A stretch of 64,000 nt of DNA, from positions 1-64,000 of the forward strand of contig JAQTTH010000008.1 in the NCBI GenBank assembly GCA_028710895.1, read 5' to 3'. The notes under the pieces were generated by a model. It ran no database searches. It was not told the origin of the DNA and saw nothing but the letters and a program-made list of their open reading frames with translations. The DNA comes from Paludibacter sp. GTDB lineage: Bacteria > Bacteroidota > Bacteroidia > Bacteroidales > Paludibacteraceae. A program made the translations under genes and the position numbers. Numbering within the stretch: the first letter of the stretch is position 1; each line of letters begins with the position of its first letter. Shown here piece by piece: positions 27,821-37,793 of the stretch.

Positions 27821-29212
27821 TTAATTACGTGGATCTGTTATTTTTCCTGAAATTGCGGCAGCAGCAGCCACTAGTGGTCCGGCCAAAATTGTACGTGCAC
27901 CAGGTCCCTGACGACCTTCGAAGTTACGGTTTGATGTAGAAACTGCATATTTACCTGCAGGTACTTTGTCATCATTCATAGCCAAACAAGCCGAACAACC
28001 CGGTTGACGTAGTGCAAAGCCAGCTTCAGTCAGAATATCATATAAACCTTCTTCGCGAATTTGTTTTTCAACCATCCAGCTCCCGGGTACTAACCAGGCT
28101 ACTACATTATCAGCTTTCTTTTTACCTTTTACAAAAGCTGTAAATGCACGGAAATCTTCGATACGACCATTTGTACAACTACCCAGGAATACATAATCAA
28201 TTGACTTTCCTTCCAGTTTTTCACCAGCTTCAAAGCCCATATATTCCAACGATTTCTGATACGAGATACGGCCAGCCTCGTCTACCTGATCCAACGTTGG
28301 GATAGATTCTGTAATACCCATTCCCATACCCGGATTAGTTCCGTAAGTAATCATTGGTTGAATATCGGCAGCATCAAAAACAAGTTCTTTATCGAAAGAA
28401 GCACCTTCGTCGGTTTTCAATGTTTTCCAGTAAGCCAGTTTTGTTTCCCATTCTTCGCCTTTTGGAGCAAACTCGCGTCCGTTTACGTAATCGAAAGTTG
28501 TTTGGTCAGGAGCAATAAGGCCGCCACGTGCACCCATTTCGATAGAAAGGTTACAAACTGTCATACGTTCTTCCATTGATAAATTGCGGATAGCTTCGCC
28601 TGCATATTCGACAAAATAACCAGTAGCACCACCCGTAGTCAACTTCGAAATCATGTAAAGAGCTAAATCCTTAGCTGTCACACCGGCACTCAACTTACCA
28701 TTAAAGGTAATACGCATTGTTTTAGGGCGTGACTGAAGTACACATTGTGTTGCCAAGACCATTTCTACTTCACTGGTTCCAATACCGAAAGCAATAGCTC
28801 CGAAAGCACCGTGAGTAGAAGTATGGCTATCGCCACAAACAATTGTTGCACCCGGATGAGTAAATCCGTTTTCTGGACCAATGATGTGAACCACACCATT
28901 TTTGATGTGTCCTAATGGAAAATACAACGGCAAATTGAATTCACCTGCATTTTTTGCAAAAGTATCCAACTGGTTTTTAGAAATAGGATCTTTAACCGGT
29001 TGATCCTGATTGATAGTCGGAGTATTGTGATCCGCTGTCAGTGTTGTTTGTTCAGGACGGAAAACCTTCAATCCACGTGCACGAAGACCATTAAAAGCCT
29101 GTGGGCTTGTTACTTCGTGACAAAAATGACGGTCGATATACAACTGTGTCGGTCCGCCTTCTACGGTTGATACCACATGGGCATCCCAAATTTTATCAAA
29201 TAATGTTTTCAT
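27821..29212 (-). CDS. leuC: 3-isopropylmalate dehydratase large subunit
   Basis: 463 aa from the ATG at 29212 ([14 protein letters not shown]); eight codons further upstream are open but not conserved in the family. Fe-S cluster cysteines lie in [13 protein letters not shown] and [35 protein letters not shown] is the aconitase-family signature. Its partner LeuD follows. Confidence 0.98.
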   Translation of the reverse strand: MKTLFDKIWDAHVVSTVEGGPTQLYIDRHFCHEVTSPQAFNGLRARGLKVFRPEQTTLTADHNTPTINQDQPVKDPISKNQLDTFAKNAGEFNLPLYFPLGHIKNGVVHIIGPENGFTHPGATIVCGDSHTSTHGAFGAIAFGIGTSEVEMVLATQCVLQSRPKTMRITFNGKLSAGVTAKDLALYMISKLTTGGATGYFVEYAGEAIRNLSMEERMTVCNLSIEMGARGGLIAPDQTTFDYVNGREFAPKGEEWETKLAYWKTLKTDEGASFDKELVFDAADIQPMITYGTNPGMGMGITESIPTLDQVDEAGRISYQKSLEYMGFEAGEKLEGKSIDYVFLGSCTNGRIEDFRAFTAFVKGKKKADNVVAWLVPGSWMVEKQIREEGLYDILTEAGFALRQPGCSACLAMNDDKVPAGKYAVSTSNRNFEGRQGPGARTILAGPLVAAAAAISGKITDPRN

Positions 29213-29298
29213 AAATCTTTTGTAGTGCGACTTCATATTGATCGCCCCAATTATTATTTGGTTTTTGAATTTTATTTTTTTATTGCTGAATTATCAAG

Positions 29299-30792
29299 TT
29301 ATTTCACAAACTGATTAATAGCATTTATGTACGCTTCTACCGAAGCAGCTACAATATCTGTGTTAGCACCAAAGCCGTAGTAAACGATACCATCGTGCTC
29401 CACCTGCATGTGAACCTTACCAACATCATCGCTACCTTTGTTGATAGCCTGAATTGTAAATTCCTGTAAAGTCATGGCACGATCGATAATTTTCTTCAGT
29501 GCTTTGATAGCAGCATCTACCGGACCGTTGCCCGAAGCAGCTGCTTCAAATTTCTCACCGGCAATTTTCAGACCGATACTGGCTACAGCCTTCACTCCCA
29601 CTCCCGAAGTTACCTGCAGGAAGTCAAGTTGAATACGTTGTTTTTCAGCACGTTCTTTTCCGGCCAATACCAATACATCATCGTCGTTGATGTCTTTTTT
29701 CTTGTCAGCCAGTTTCAGGAATTCTTCGTAGATTTTATCCAGGTGTTCGCCTTCAACATCAACTCCCAACACACTTAAACGGTGTTTCAAGGCAGCACGA
29801 CCGCTACGGGCAGTCAGTACAATTGAGTTTTTATCGATACCCACATCCGTTGGATCCATGATTTCGTAACTTTCGCGGTTTTTCAACACACCATCCTGGT
29901 GAATACCCGAAGAGTGCGCAAAGGCATTACGACCTACAATTGCTTTATTAGCCTGAACAGGCATATTCATTAATCCTGAAACCAAACGGCTTGTTGAATA
30001 AATCTTCTGTGTGTTGATTTGCGTTTCAATTTCCATGCTCTTGTGGCATTTCAAAATCATCGCAATTTCTTCCAATGAAGTGTTTCCGGCACGTTCGCCA
30101 ATACCATTCATTGTTACTTCCACCTGACGGGCACCGTTCAGCACACCTGAAATAGTGTTAGCAGTTGCCATACCCAAGTCGTTGTGACAGTGAGTGGAGA
30201 TAACGGCATTGTGAACACCTTTTACATTGTCCATCAGGAACTTGATTTTCTCACCATATTGCCATGGCAGACAATATCCCGTTGTATCAGGGATATTTAC
30301 CACTGTAGCACCGGCTTTGATAACAGCTTCCACCACGCGTGCCAAATATACATTGTCGGTACGACCGGCATCCTCGCAATAGAACTCCACATCTTCAACA
30401 TACTTTTTAGCATGCTTTACAGCAGCCACAGCACGTTCCAATATTTCATCCTGATTCGAGTTGAACTTATGTTTGATATGAAACTCCGAAGTTCCGATAC
30501 CTGTATGAATACGTTTGTTTTTGGCGTATTTGAGTGCTTCGGCGGCCACGTCAATGTCTTTCTGTACTCCGCGTGTCAAAGCGCAAATGGTAGGCCACGT
30601 TACGGCCTTAGAGATTTCAACCACCGAGTTGAAATCGCCCGGACTGGAAATGGGAAAACCCGCTTCAATTACATCAACACCCAGTGTTTCGAGTGCTTTT
30701 GCCACCTGAATTTTTTCAACGGTGTTCAACTGGCATCCGGGTACCTGCTCACCATCGCGTAAGGTGGTGTCGAAAATAAATAATCTGTCCAT
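29299..30792 (-). CDS. leuA: 2-isopropylmalate synthase
   Basis: 497 aa. The barrel begins [21 protein letters not shown] and contains [18 protein letters not shown] (metal site) and [14 protein letters not shown]. The C-terminal regulatory domain ([38 protein letters not shown]) binds leucine for feedback inhibition. It condenses acetyl-CoA with 3-methyl-2-oxobutanoate, the committed step. It is the first gene of the cluster and lies directly behind the leucine leader and attenuator. Confidence 0.97.
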   Translation of the reverse strand: MDRLFIFDTTLRDGEQVPGCQLNTVEKIQVAKALETLGVDVIEAGFPISSPGDFNSVVEISKAVTWPTICALTRGVQKDIDVAAEALKYAKNKRIHTGIGTSEFHIKHKFNSNQDEILERAVAAVKHAKKYVEDVEFYCEDAGRTDNVYLARVVEAVIKAGATVVNIPDTTGYCLPWQYGEKIKFLMDNVKGVHNAVISTHCHNDLGMATANTISGVLNGARQVEVTMNGIGERAGNTSLEEIAMILKCHKSMEIETQINTQKIYSTSRLVSGLMNMPVQANKAIVGRNAFAHSSGIHQDGVLKNRESYEIMDPTDVGIDKNSIVLTARSGRAALKHRLSVLGVDVEGEHLDKIYEEFLKLADKKKDINDDDVLVLAGKERAEKQRIQLDFLQVTSGVGVKAVASIGLKIAGEKFEAAASGNGPVDAAIKALKKIIDRAMTLQEFTIQAINKGSDDVGKVHMQVEHDGIVYYGFGANTDIVAASVEAYINAINQFVK

Positions 30793-30904
30793 AATCTATT
30801 GATTTACTATTTTTTCATTTACGATTTACAATTGAGTGATTATTTCTCAACTCAATCAACCAGCTAACCGATTCTGCAATTAACTGGTTTATTCCCCATA
30901 GGGT

Positions 30905-30940
30905 CAAAAAAAAGCCTTCCACACCGCAGTGAGAAAGGCT
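30905..30940 (-). terminator. Leucine attenuator (intrinsic terminator in the leuA leader)
   Basis: Read on the minus strand, AGCCTTTCTCAC, loop TGCG and GTGTGGAAGGCT form a stem of about 12 pairs with one mismatch and one wobble, followed by an eight-base T-run. It lies between the leader peptide gene and leuA, over 110 nt before the leuA start. CTCACT in its 5' arm (30933-30928) can instead pair with AGTGAG (30982-30977), which directly follows the leader stop codon and would act as antiterminator. Confidence 0.85.
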
Positions 30941-30983
30941 ATCTATATTTTATTGTATACTTACATACATACCAAACTCACTT

Positions 30984-31046
30984 CTACTTGTTCTGCAAGA
31001 GAATAATAATACCGAGTAGGAGGATATGTAAGAAATTCTTGTTCAT
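30984..31046 (-). CDS. leuL: Leucine operon leader peptide
   Basis: A 20-codon ORF whose translation is MNKNFLHILLLGIIILLQNK. It has six Leu codons (TTA, CTC, CTA, CTC, CTC, TTG) and four Ile codons, clustered in residues 6-17. It begins about 21 nt downstream of the operon -7 element and is followed by alternative hairpins. By analogy with enterobacterial leu and ilv leaders, ribosome stalling when charged Leu-tRNA is scarce would favour the antiterminator. The symbol is used for the role, not for homology to the enterobacterial peptide. Confidence 0.85.
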   Translation of the reverse strand: MNKNFLHILLLGIIILLQNK

Positions 31047-31066
31047 ACTTTTGTTTTTAAAACGCT

Positions 31067-31098
31067 GCAAAGATACAGTTTATTTTTGTTTCTACAAA
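31067..31098 (-). promoter_or_regulatory. Promoter of the leu operon
   Basis: On the minus strand TTTG (31098-31095), a 19-nt spacer and TATCTTTGC (31075-31067) give a full consensus match. The transcript would start a few bases before the leader peptide. Confidence 0.85.
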
Positions 31099-31263
31099 TA
31101 CGAAGTGATATTTTTTTGATATTATTCGTAACAAATCAAAATAAAACGTATCAAATTTCGCATATATTTAAAGAAAACCACCTCTACAATTTCAATTTGG
31201 CAGATAATTTTCCAGAAAACTTATAATTTAAACACAACCGCCACAAAATTGTTCAGTTTTGCT

Positions 31264-31881
31264 TCAAAATTCACCCAAATAGATTGATTTGGAATTCTCC
31301 CTGTTATTCGCCAACGAGAAATAAGCCCAACCATGAATTTTATCCGTGGTATTCAATCGGGGAAGAGTTGTTTCGAAAGAGCCCTGATTTCTGGCAGCCA
31401 CACATTGATGAAAAGCCATATGCCTGATGCTGTGATTCAGAAATACGATATTGATAACATCATCGGAATGGCTCTGTGAAAACAACGTGCTGTCCCAATT
31501 AATGATCATCCGATTGTGAGGCAGACTATCAGCAGTTATTTTTTGAGGCAAATCAACATTGCCGCCGGACAGTACTAATAAATTGTAATGCAATTTAAAA
31601 TCGGGGAATTCACCTGTGACACAGGTTTTCATGGCTTGCGAAACAGCTTTATTGATGCCATACTGGCCTCCATAAGTCTCGGTAAACAATTTCCGCATGC
31701 AGTTGAGCTCTTTCATTACAAACCCAAATTTTCCCCGTTGTGATTTCTGCCCAACTGTGTTCGGATTGGAAGCCACACGATATACTTTGAGAATACATAA
31801 ACCATCTTTACGAACAGCTGCCACAGCAGTTCCATGCTTACCGGATATTTTGCCAAATGTAGAAGAAGTGAAACGCGCCAT
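31264..31881 (-). CDS. DUF6266-like protein
   Basis: 205 aa, no signal peptide. The start MARFTSSTFGKISGKHGTAV, then YRVASNPNTVGQKSQRGKF, is the pattern I remember from DUF6266 proteins of Bacteroidota: a short N-terminal segment with the form GxxSGKxGxxV, an NPxTxxQxxxRxxF segment, then beta-rich C-terminal sequence. Function is unknown. It has a TATATTTG -7-like box on its strand at 31943-31936. It stands alone between the leu leader and the T9SS protein gene. Confidence 0.65.
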   Translation of the reverse strand: MARFTSSTFGKISGKHGTAVAAVRKDGLCILKVYRVASNPNTVGQKSQRGKFGFVMKELNCMRKLFTETYGGQYGINKAVSQAMKTCVTGEFPDFKLHYNLLVLSGGNVDLPQKITADSLPHNRMIINWDSTLFSQSHSDDVINIVFLNHSIRHMAFHQCVAARNQGSFETTLPRLNTTDKIHGWAYFSLANNRENSKSIYLGEF

Positions 31882-31959
31882 ATGTATTTACAAATTGAAA
31901 GTTCAGAAATTTACTATAATGACTGAATAGAACCACAAATATAACACTTATTTCGGAGA

Positions 31960-32400
31960 TTGAAACATCGGATGGTCATCGGATAGTCATCGGAGGATAT
32001 TGAGTAATAACACTGAAGAAATACCTGTATACTATAAGTGAGGAACCAGGCTGTTTGATTGCATTTACAGTTATAGTTGTTGTAAATAAATTTTGCTCCT
32101 GAATTACTTCTCCTGACACTAGCAGATATACCGCATGAAACACGGGAATATTCGTTTCAGCATTACAAAGTACTACAAGAAGCTAATGATTAACTAAAAA
32201 CCACAAAACCCTAATACATCAAGGTATAAAAGTTATCAACATCTTACAAACAGCAGTTATCGTTAACAATAAATTATATTTTTTTGACAGAAGTGCCACA
32301 CAATGCATTCTGAAACAACTATCAGAATACAGGTTTGTCTTCCTTTTGCAATAATGAGTTTACAATTGTATTAAATCCAGCAATTTTACCGCAGGTTTAT
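31960..32400. other. Intergenic region with a short 11-bp tandem repeat
   Basis: This AT-rich region has no supported gene. At about 31966-31997 the unit TCATCGGATAG and variants repeat about three times with an 11-bp period. No other structure was noticed. Confidence 0.4.
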
Positions 32401-32409
32401 ACAAATAGC

Positions 32410-32440
32410 TTGCATAATTATTTAAAAACATTTATATTTG
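32410..32440 (+). promoter_or_regulatory. Promoter of the large T9SS surface protein
   Basis: TTG (32410-32412), a 20-nt spacer and TATATTTG (32433-32440) match the consensus, giving an untranslated leader of about 90 nt before the ATG at 32536. Confidence 0.75.
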
Positions 32441-32535
32441 TGGCACAATGTTTATAAAAAAGTAACATTTTCTACTACATTTTCATTGGTTTTTACAAGA
32501 TTTTCTATTTAGTTACAAATTTTTAATTACTAATT

Positions 32536-35500
32536 ATGGTTAATTCTACATGTATCTCAGACGTTTCCAAGCGAAACAATTCTTTTTTTAGGTATTTAGG
32601 TATTTTAGTTTTTTTGATAGGGATTTCGGTGAATTTGAGTTGGGGACAGACAACAATAGCATCTGATGGTTTAAATAGTAGCACATCCCTGTTCACACTT
32701 TCTGGAGGAGCTTACTATACTACTTCTTCTGGAACGGGAGATCGTCCAGCATCAACACCCTTCTATATTGAAGGAACTGCTTCTAGAGGCGTTGTAAATG
32801 GAAGTGCAACACTCACATCAACATCAGATATTAACACAACTGGCTACTCTGGAATACAACTAGCATTCAGACTTGCTTCTTTTTCCATTGCATCAACGGG
32901 TAATGGTGCAGATGCAGGCGATATAGTTACTGTTGAAGTAAGTCCTAATTCTGGAACAACTTGGTATAGTACAGCTAGAGTACTAGGAAATACAAATGCA
33001 TATTGGGGCTATTCTGCAACAGGCAATGCTTCTACTGCTTATGATGGAAATGCAACCTCAGTGGATTTCGCACCTGCAGGAGGTGGTTCCAGAACAACTG
33101 ATGGCTACAGTACTGTCACTGTTACCTCATTACCTGCAACAACTACTCTTAGAATACGAATCACAATGTTGAATAATGCTAGTGGAGAGGAGTGGGCAAT
33201 AGATGATATAAAAATAACTGGAACTCCAGCAATTTTAGCACCAACTATAACATCTCCAACATCAAGCAGTATAACTGATATATCAGCCATGTTAGGTGGT
33301 AATATCACTACAGATGGTGGTTCTGTAATAACAGAAAGAGGAACTATATGGAAAACATCTACAGGCGTTACTATTGCTGATAATAAATTGGCTGAAGGTG
33401 GGATTACAACCGGAGTATTTTCCCACCCCCGCACTTCCTTGCCGGCTGGATCTCAAATTTTCTACAAAGCTTACGCTATAAATGGGGTTGGTACTACACT
33501 TTCAACTGAAAGTAGTTTTTACACATTATCTACAGAACCCACAACACATTCTACAACATTTTCAGCAAGTACAATTAACAGTACTCAAATTGGTCTTTCA
33601 TTTGATGCTGCCTCAACAATAACAAATGCTTCGGGGTATTTAATATTACAAAAATCGGGTTCAGCTCCGACAGGAACTCCAACTGACGCAACAACTTATA
33701 CGGTTGGTAATACAATCGGAGATGGTACTGTAGCGGCAATAATAACTAATACTGCTGCAACATCAGCTACTATTTCATCATTATCGGGTTCTACGGCTTA
33801 CAATTACAAAATAATTCCATACAGTGGATCTGGAGCTACAATCAATTACAAAACAGACGGAGTTATACCTTCTGCAAATGCCACTACTCAAACCCCATTG
33901 GATGCAAATTCTGAAATTTCAGGTCCTGTTTTGGGAAGTCAGCCAAATCCCGGATCAATTTCATCTTTAGCAACAACTGATGGATCTGCAGTAAGGGTTT
34001 TAGACATGGACATTTATGATTATGGAACCACTGATACACAGCCAACCAAAATAACGCAGGTAACAATTAAGGCCGGTACAAATAACACTGCAAATTGGGT
34101 GAACACAATACAGGGAGTTAAACTCTCATTGGATGGAGGTTCAACTTTTGTGACTATCGGCACACCTGTTATTTCGGCTTCTTCAATTGTCATCCCAATT
34201 ACTTCAGGAAATTTAGATATTGCAAACAGTGATGCTAAAACTTTGTCAGTGTACGTATATCTCAAATCTTCGGGCTTGACAGATAAGCAAGTTTTAGAGT
34301 TTAAGGTTGATGCTACTGCCAGTTCTCACGGTTTTACTGCCGATGCTACAGGTTCAACATTCCTATCTACATTTGCAACAGCTCCTGTTTCCAATCAAAT
34401 ATTAGTAGATGTAACTGCTACAAAATTCAACTTTATAACTCAACCGGCAAACACTACTGCAAATACGAACTTTGGTACAGCGGTTGAGGCACTGGATGCA
34501 AATAACAACAGAGATATAGATGCTACCACAAGTGTAACATTAGCTGCTTCTGCCGGAACCTTGTCATCAACTACCGGGCTAACCCAAAATTTGGCTAGCG
34601 GTTTATACACCTGGACCGATTTACAGAATAACACTGCAGGTTCCGGAATTACTTTATCTGCAAGTGGTGCATTAACTACAGCCACAAGTGCTGCTTTCAA
34701 TATACTTTCAGGGAAACCAACCGTACAAGCATCAGCCATAACATTTAGCAATGTTGATGTAAATACAATGACGGTAAGTTGGACTAATGGAGATGGAGCA
34801 AACAGAATTGTTGTAGCCAAAGCAGCAGGAACACCAGGAACACCAACCAATGGTACAAGTTATACTGCTAACAGTGCTTTTGGGTCTGGAAGTAATTTTG
34901 GAACCAGTGAGTACGTAGTTTATAATGGTACTGGAACTTCTGTTGATATAACCGGACTTTCGGGAAGTACGTCATATACATTCAAAGTATTAGAATATAA
35001 TGGAACTGGTGGTACTGAAAATTATCTTACAACAAGTAATGCAATCAGTCAAACCACACTTGGTTTGACCTATTATTCCACAGGAAGCGTTGATGCAACA
35101 GTTCTTACCAACTGGAAAACAAATCGAGATGGTTCCGGAAGCAGTCCTGCCAATTTCACTTCGGGTGAAAAATTTGTAATCCAAAACGGACATTCAATGA
35201 CTACGGGATCAACCTGGTCGGTGAGTGGAACGAACTCAAAACTATGGATAGAAAATGGTGGTACACTTACAGCTACAAATGCTGTTACTTTGGCTGCTGC
35301 AACGACTTTCCAAATTGATAACGGTGGAACATATATTCACAGTAACACTTCTGCTTTTGGAACTACAATTTTCCAGGGAATAGAATCATTTGCGACAAAT
35401 AGTACAGTTGAGTTCAGAGACTGGAATACTACTGGCCCAAGTGTTGCAGCCTGGGGAAATATAAAATTTAATGCAACAGGTGCAGTTGCCGGGTCTATGC

Positions 35501-37500
35501 AAATTGCTGGCAACATGACATTAATAAATGGAAATTTAGACGTTTTAGCGACTGGCTCTACAGTTAGAGAAATTAGATTTGCAGCAGGAACTGCACCAAC
35601 AATTACTTTAAAAGGTAATTTCACTCAATCAGGAGGCGCTGTCAATTTAGCTTCATCTACGGGTGCATCTGTAACGGTCTTAAATATTGCCGGAAATTTT
35701 AGTGTTAGTGGTGGTACTTTTACAAGTACATCAACGGGCTCAAAAGTTGTGTTTAATGGCAGCTCTTCTCAAACTTTCACTAGTGGTGGAACAATAAGTG
35801 TAGTTAATTTTGAAGTTGGCAATACATCTATACTTGATATGGGAACTCAGGTTATGACTGGTGGAAACTTCACTCTTCCAGCAGGTGCTACACTTAAAAC
35901 AGCTAATGCTACCGGAGTTGGTGGTTCAATCACAGTTTCGGGAACAAAGACATATAACTCTGCAGCAAATTACGTTTTGAATGGAAGTAGTGCTCAAACA
36001 TTGAGTACAATAACTGCTGCGAACAATTTTGAGGTTAATAATAGTGCAGGTGTAAATTTAAATGTAAATTTGGTTGCATCAGCTCTGACAGTAGATGCAA
36101 GTGCTGTATTAAACGTTAATGCCGGAAAACAACTTACAGCAAGCACAACATTAACCAACAACGGAACATTGAATTTACTTTCAGACGCAACAGGTACAGC
36201 CACACTGCTAACTCCAGCCACATTGAGTGGAAGTGGAACATACAACGTGAAACAATACCTGCCAACAGGTAGAAATTCATATATTTCAAGTCCGGTAAGT
36301 GCTGCTACAACAGCTGCATTAAGTTCAGCATCGTCGGTAGTTAGTTATAACGAACAAACTGCAGCGTGGGATACTGAAAGCGGAGCACTTACTCCATTGA
36401 AAGGATATATTTCGGTTAGCAACACTACAAGCGGACCTATTACTTTCAGTGGAACAATCAATAATGGAGATTTAAGTATTACTCCAACACGCCATACGGG
36501 TGTCACTAAAGAAGGTTTTAACCTTGTTGGAAACCCTTATCCTTCGTATGTAAACTGGGCATCTGCTACAAAAACAAACCTGCTTACTACTATGTGGTAT
36601 CGCACACGAAGTGCAAGTGCGTATGTTTTTGACACCTATAATTCAACCGGAAATATTGGAACAGCACTTGGAACAACCAGTGTTTCAAGTTTGATTCCAC
36701 CTATGCAGGGATTCTGGGTACGGGTAGATGCAGGTCAGACTTCGGGAACACTTGGCTTTACAAACGCTATGCGTTCGCATGCAGATGTATCGACAAATAG
36801 TTTCAAAGCACCGGAAGTTACAGCACAACAGGTATTGCGTTTACAGGTATCAAACGGAGAAAACAAGGATGAAGCAATCGTTTTATTCAACGATGCTGCT
36901 TCGAATGGTTATGATGCATTTGATTCACCTAAAATGACTAATGCTAATGTTGCTATTCCTGAAATATACACAATGGTGGGAACTGAGCAACTTGTAATAA
37001 ACGGATTGAACAGTATTACTGCTAATCAGGAATTGCCATTAGGATTCAAAACTGGTCAGTCAAATTTATTCACTATCAAAGCTACTGAAATCAGCAATTT
37101 TGAGCCTGGTATGAAAGTGATTTTGAGAGATAATACATTGGCTACCGAACAAGAACTGACTGATGGTTCAACTTACAGCTTTACTTCGGATGTAGCTACT
37201 ACAACTACCCGTTTCAGCGTTCTGTTCAAATCGGCCGGTGTAACCACAGGGATTAACAATGCAGAAAATCAGGTTGCATTCATTTATAAAAATGCCAATA
37301 ACCAAATTTCAGTAAGCCTAAAAGGTGATTTGAGTAACGAAGCCTATGTATCGGTATACAATGCTGTTGGTCAGAAATTGCATACAGAACAAATCACCAA
37401 TGCAAATGCTGTGCTTGGCACACCATTCACTGCCGGTATTTATCTGGTGACTGTAAACAATGGCGGAAAGAGTGTAACAAAGAAAGTAATCCTTAATTAA
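32536..37500 (+). CDS. Large secreted surface protein with T9SS type A sorting domain
   Basis: 1654 aa. A signal peptide (YLGILVFLIGISVNLSWGQ, ending near residue 38) is followed by Thr/Ser/Gly/Asn-rich beta repeats. Two fibronectin type III-like regions can be seen: about 235-330 (PTITSPTSSSITDISAMLGG) and two SGSTAYNYKIIPY/GSTSYTFKVLEY segments further on. Residues about 930-1200 look like a beta-helix or adhesin-like region. Residues about 1240-1420 contain the SPV and GFNLVGNPYPSYVNW block common in Bacteroidetes surface proteins. The final 75 residues (AYVSVYNAVGQKLH, GIYLVTVNNGGKSVTKKVILN) are a T9SS type A tail. Likely an adhesin or glycan-binding surface protein. Confidence 0.85.
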   Translation: MVNSTCISDVSKRNNSFFRYLGILVFLIGISVNLSWGQTTIASDGLNSSTSLFTLSGGAYYTTSSGTGDRPASTPFYIEGTASRGVVNGSATLTSTSDINTTGYSGIQLAFRLASFSIASTGNGADAGDIVTVEVSPNSGTTWYSTARVLGNTNAYWGYSATGNASTAYDGNATSVDFAPAGGGSRTTDGYSTVTVTSLPATTTLRIRITMLNNASGEEWAIDDIKITGTPAILAPTITSPTSSSITDISAMLGGNITTDGGSVITERGTIWKTSTGVTIADNKLAEGGITTGVFSHPRTSLPAGSQIFYKAYAINGVGTTLSTESSFYTLSTEPTTHSTTFSASTINSTQIGLSFDAASTITNASGYLILQKSGSAPTGTPTDATTYTVGNTIGDGTVAAIITNTAATSATISSLSGSTAYNYKIIPYSGSGATINYKTDGVIPSANATTQTPLDANSEISGPVLGSQPNPGSISSLATTDGSAVRVLDMDIYDYGTTDTQPTKITQVTIKAGTNNTANWVNTIQGVKLSLDGGSTFVTIGTPVISASSIVIPITSGNLDIANSDAKTLSVYVYLKSSGLTDKQVLEFKVDATASSHGFTADATGSTFLSTFATAPVSNQILVDVTATKFNFITQPANTTANTNFGTAVEALDANNNRDIDATTSVTLAASAGTLSSTTGLTQNLASGLYTWTDLQNNTAGSGITLSASGALTTATSAAFNILSGKPTVQASAITFSNVDVNTMTVSWTNGDGANRIVVAKAAGTPGTPTNGTSYTANSAFGSGSNFGTSEYVVYNGTGTSVDITGLSGSTSYTFKVLEYNGTGGTENYLTTSNAISQTTLGLTYYSTGSVDATVLTNWKTNRDGSGSSPANFTSGEKFVIQNGHSMTTGSTWSVSGTNSKLWIENGGTLTATNAVTLAAATTFQIDNGGTYIHSNTSAFGTTIFQGIESFATNSTVEFRDWNTTGPSVAAWGNIKFNATGAVAGSMQIAGNMTLINGNLDVLATGSTVREIRFAAGTAPTITLKGNFTQSGGAVNLASSTGASVTVLNIAGNFSVSGGTFTSTSTGSKVVFNGSSSQTFTSGGTISVVNFEVGNTSILDMGTQVMTGGNFTLPAGATLKTANATGVGGSITVSGTKTYNSAANYVLNGSSAQTLSTITAANNFEVNNSAGVNLNVNLVASALTVDASAVLNVNAGKQLTASTTLTNNGTLNLLSDATGTATLLTPATLSGSGTYNVKQYLPTGRNSYISSPVSAATTAALSSASSVVSYNEQTAAWDTESGALTPLKGYISVSNTTSGPITFSGTINNGDLSITPTRHTGVTKEGFNLVGNPYPSYVNWASATKTNLLTTMWYRTRSASAYVFDTYNSTGNIGTALGTTSVSSLIPPMQGFWVRVDAGQTSGTLGFTNAMRSHADVSTNSFKAPEVTAQQVLRLQVSNGENKDEAIVLFNDAASNGYDAFDSPKMTNANVAIPEIYTMVGTEQLVINGLNSITANQELPLGFKTGQSNLFTIKATEISNFEPGMKVILRDNTLATEQELTDGSTYSFTSDVATTTTRFSVLFKSAGVTTGINNAENQVAFIYKNANNQISVSLKGDLSNEAYVSVYNAVGQKLHTEQITNANAVLGTPFTAGIYLVTVNNGGKSVTKKVILN

Positions 37501-37506
37501 TTATTT

Positions 37507-37534
37507 CCTCCCCTCTCGTAAAAGAGAGGGGAGG
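37507..37534 (+). repeat. Perfect 11-bp stem between the T9SS gene and the small peptide gene
   Basis: CCTCCCCTCTC and GAGAGGGGAGG pair without mismatch around the loop GTAAAA. There is no U-run, so it probably stabilises the upstream mRNA or lowers readthrough, rather than ending transcription. Confidence 0.65.
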
Positions 37535-37561
37535 ATGTGAAATAAAATAAGACAAAAATTT

Positions 37562-37735
37562 ATGGAAAATATTGACAAAAAAAGAGTTTATATCACTCCG
37601 GCAATAGAGCAAATTAAGCTTGATAATGAGATTTCACTGGCACTTGAATCTTCACCTCCAACTTACGAGTTTGTGAAAGGTTCAAATGCTCCTGAGTATT
37701 TCAACAACGATCCATTCAAAACAAACCTTGGTTAA
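37562..37735 (+). CDS. 57-residue conserved-looking small protein downstream of the T9SS protein
   Basis: The ORF starts at ATG 37562, 61 nt after the T9SS gene stop, and gives 57 aa. It opens MENIDKKRVYITPAIEQIKL, then DNEISLALESSPP, and ends EYFNNDPFKTNLG. The [Y]xxPxIExxxLDNEISLxLxSxPP...YFNNDPF pattern recalls small proteins I have seen in other Bacteroidales genomes next to surface-protein genes, although I cannot name a family. No signal peptide. A strong terminator follows at once, so it is the last gene of the unit. Function unknown. Confidence 0.7.
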   Translation: MENIDKKRVYITPAIEQIKLDNEISLALESSPPTYEFVKGSNAPEYFNNDPFKTNLG

Positions 37736-37737
37736 TA

Positions 37738-37773
37738 AAAAAGTCCCCGAAAGAATTTTCGGGGACTTTTTAT
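37738..37773. terminator. Intrinsic terminator, usable on both strands
   Basis: AAGTCCCCGAAA (37741-37752) and TTTCGGGGACTT (37757-37768) form a perfect stem with loop GAAT, flanked by A- and T-runs. It ends the small peptide gene rightwards and dapA leftwards. Confidence 0.92.
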
Positions 37774-37793
37774 TTATAAGAATCAATGCTACA

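Noticed and set aside
30793-31066. T-box riboswitch upstream of leuA
   Set aside because: No T-box core sequence was seen, while a leucine-rich leader ORF with terminator and antiterminator explains the leader fully.
31264-31881. Prophage remnant around the DUF6266 gene
   Set aside because: No integrase, capsid, portal or att-like repeats are nearby; a single DUF gene is not enough.
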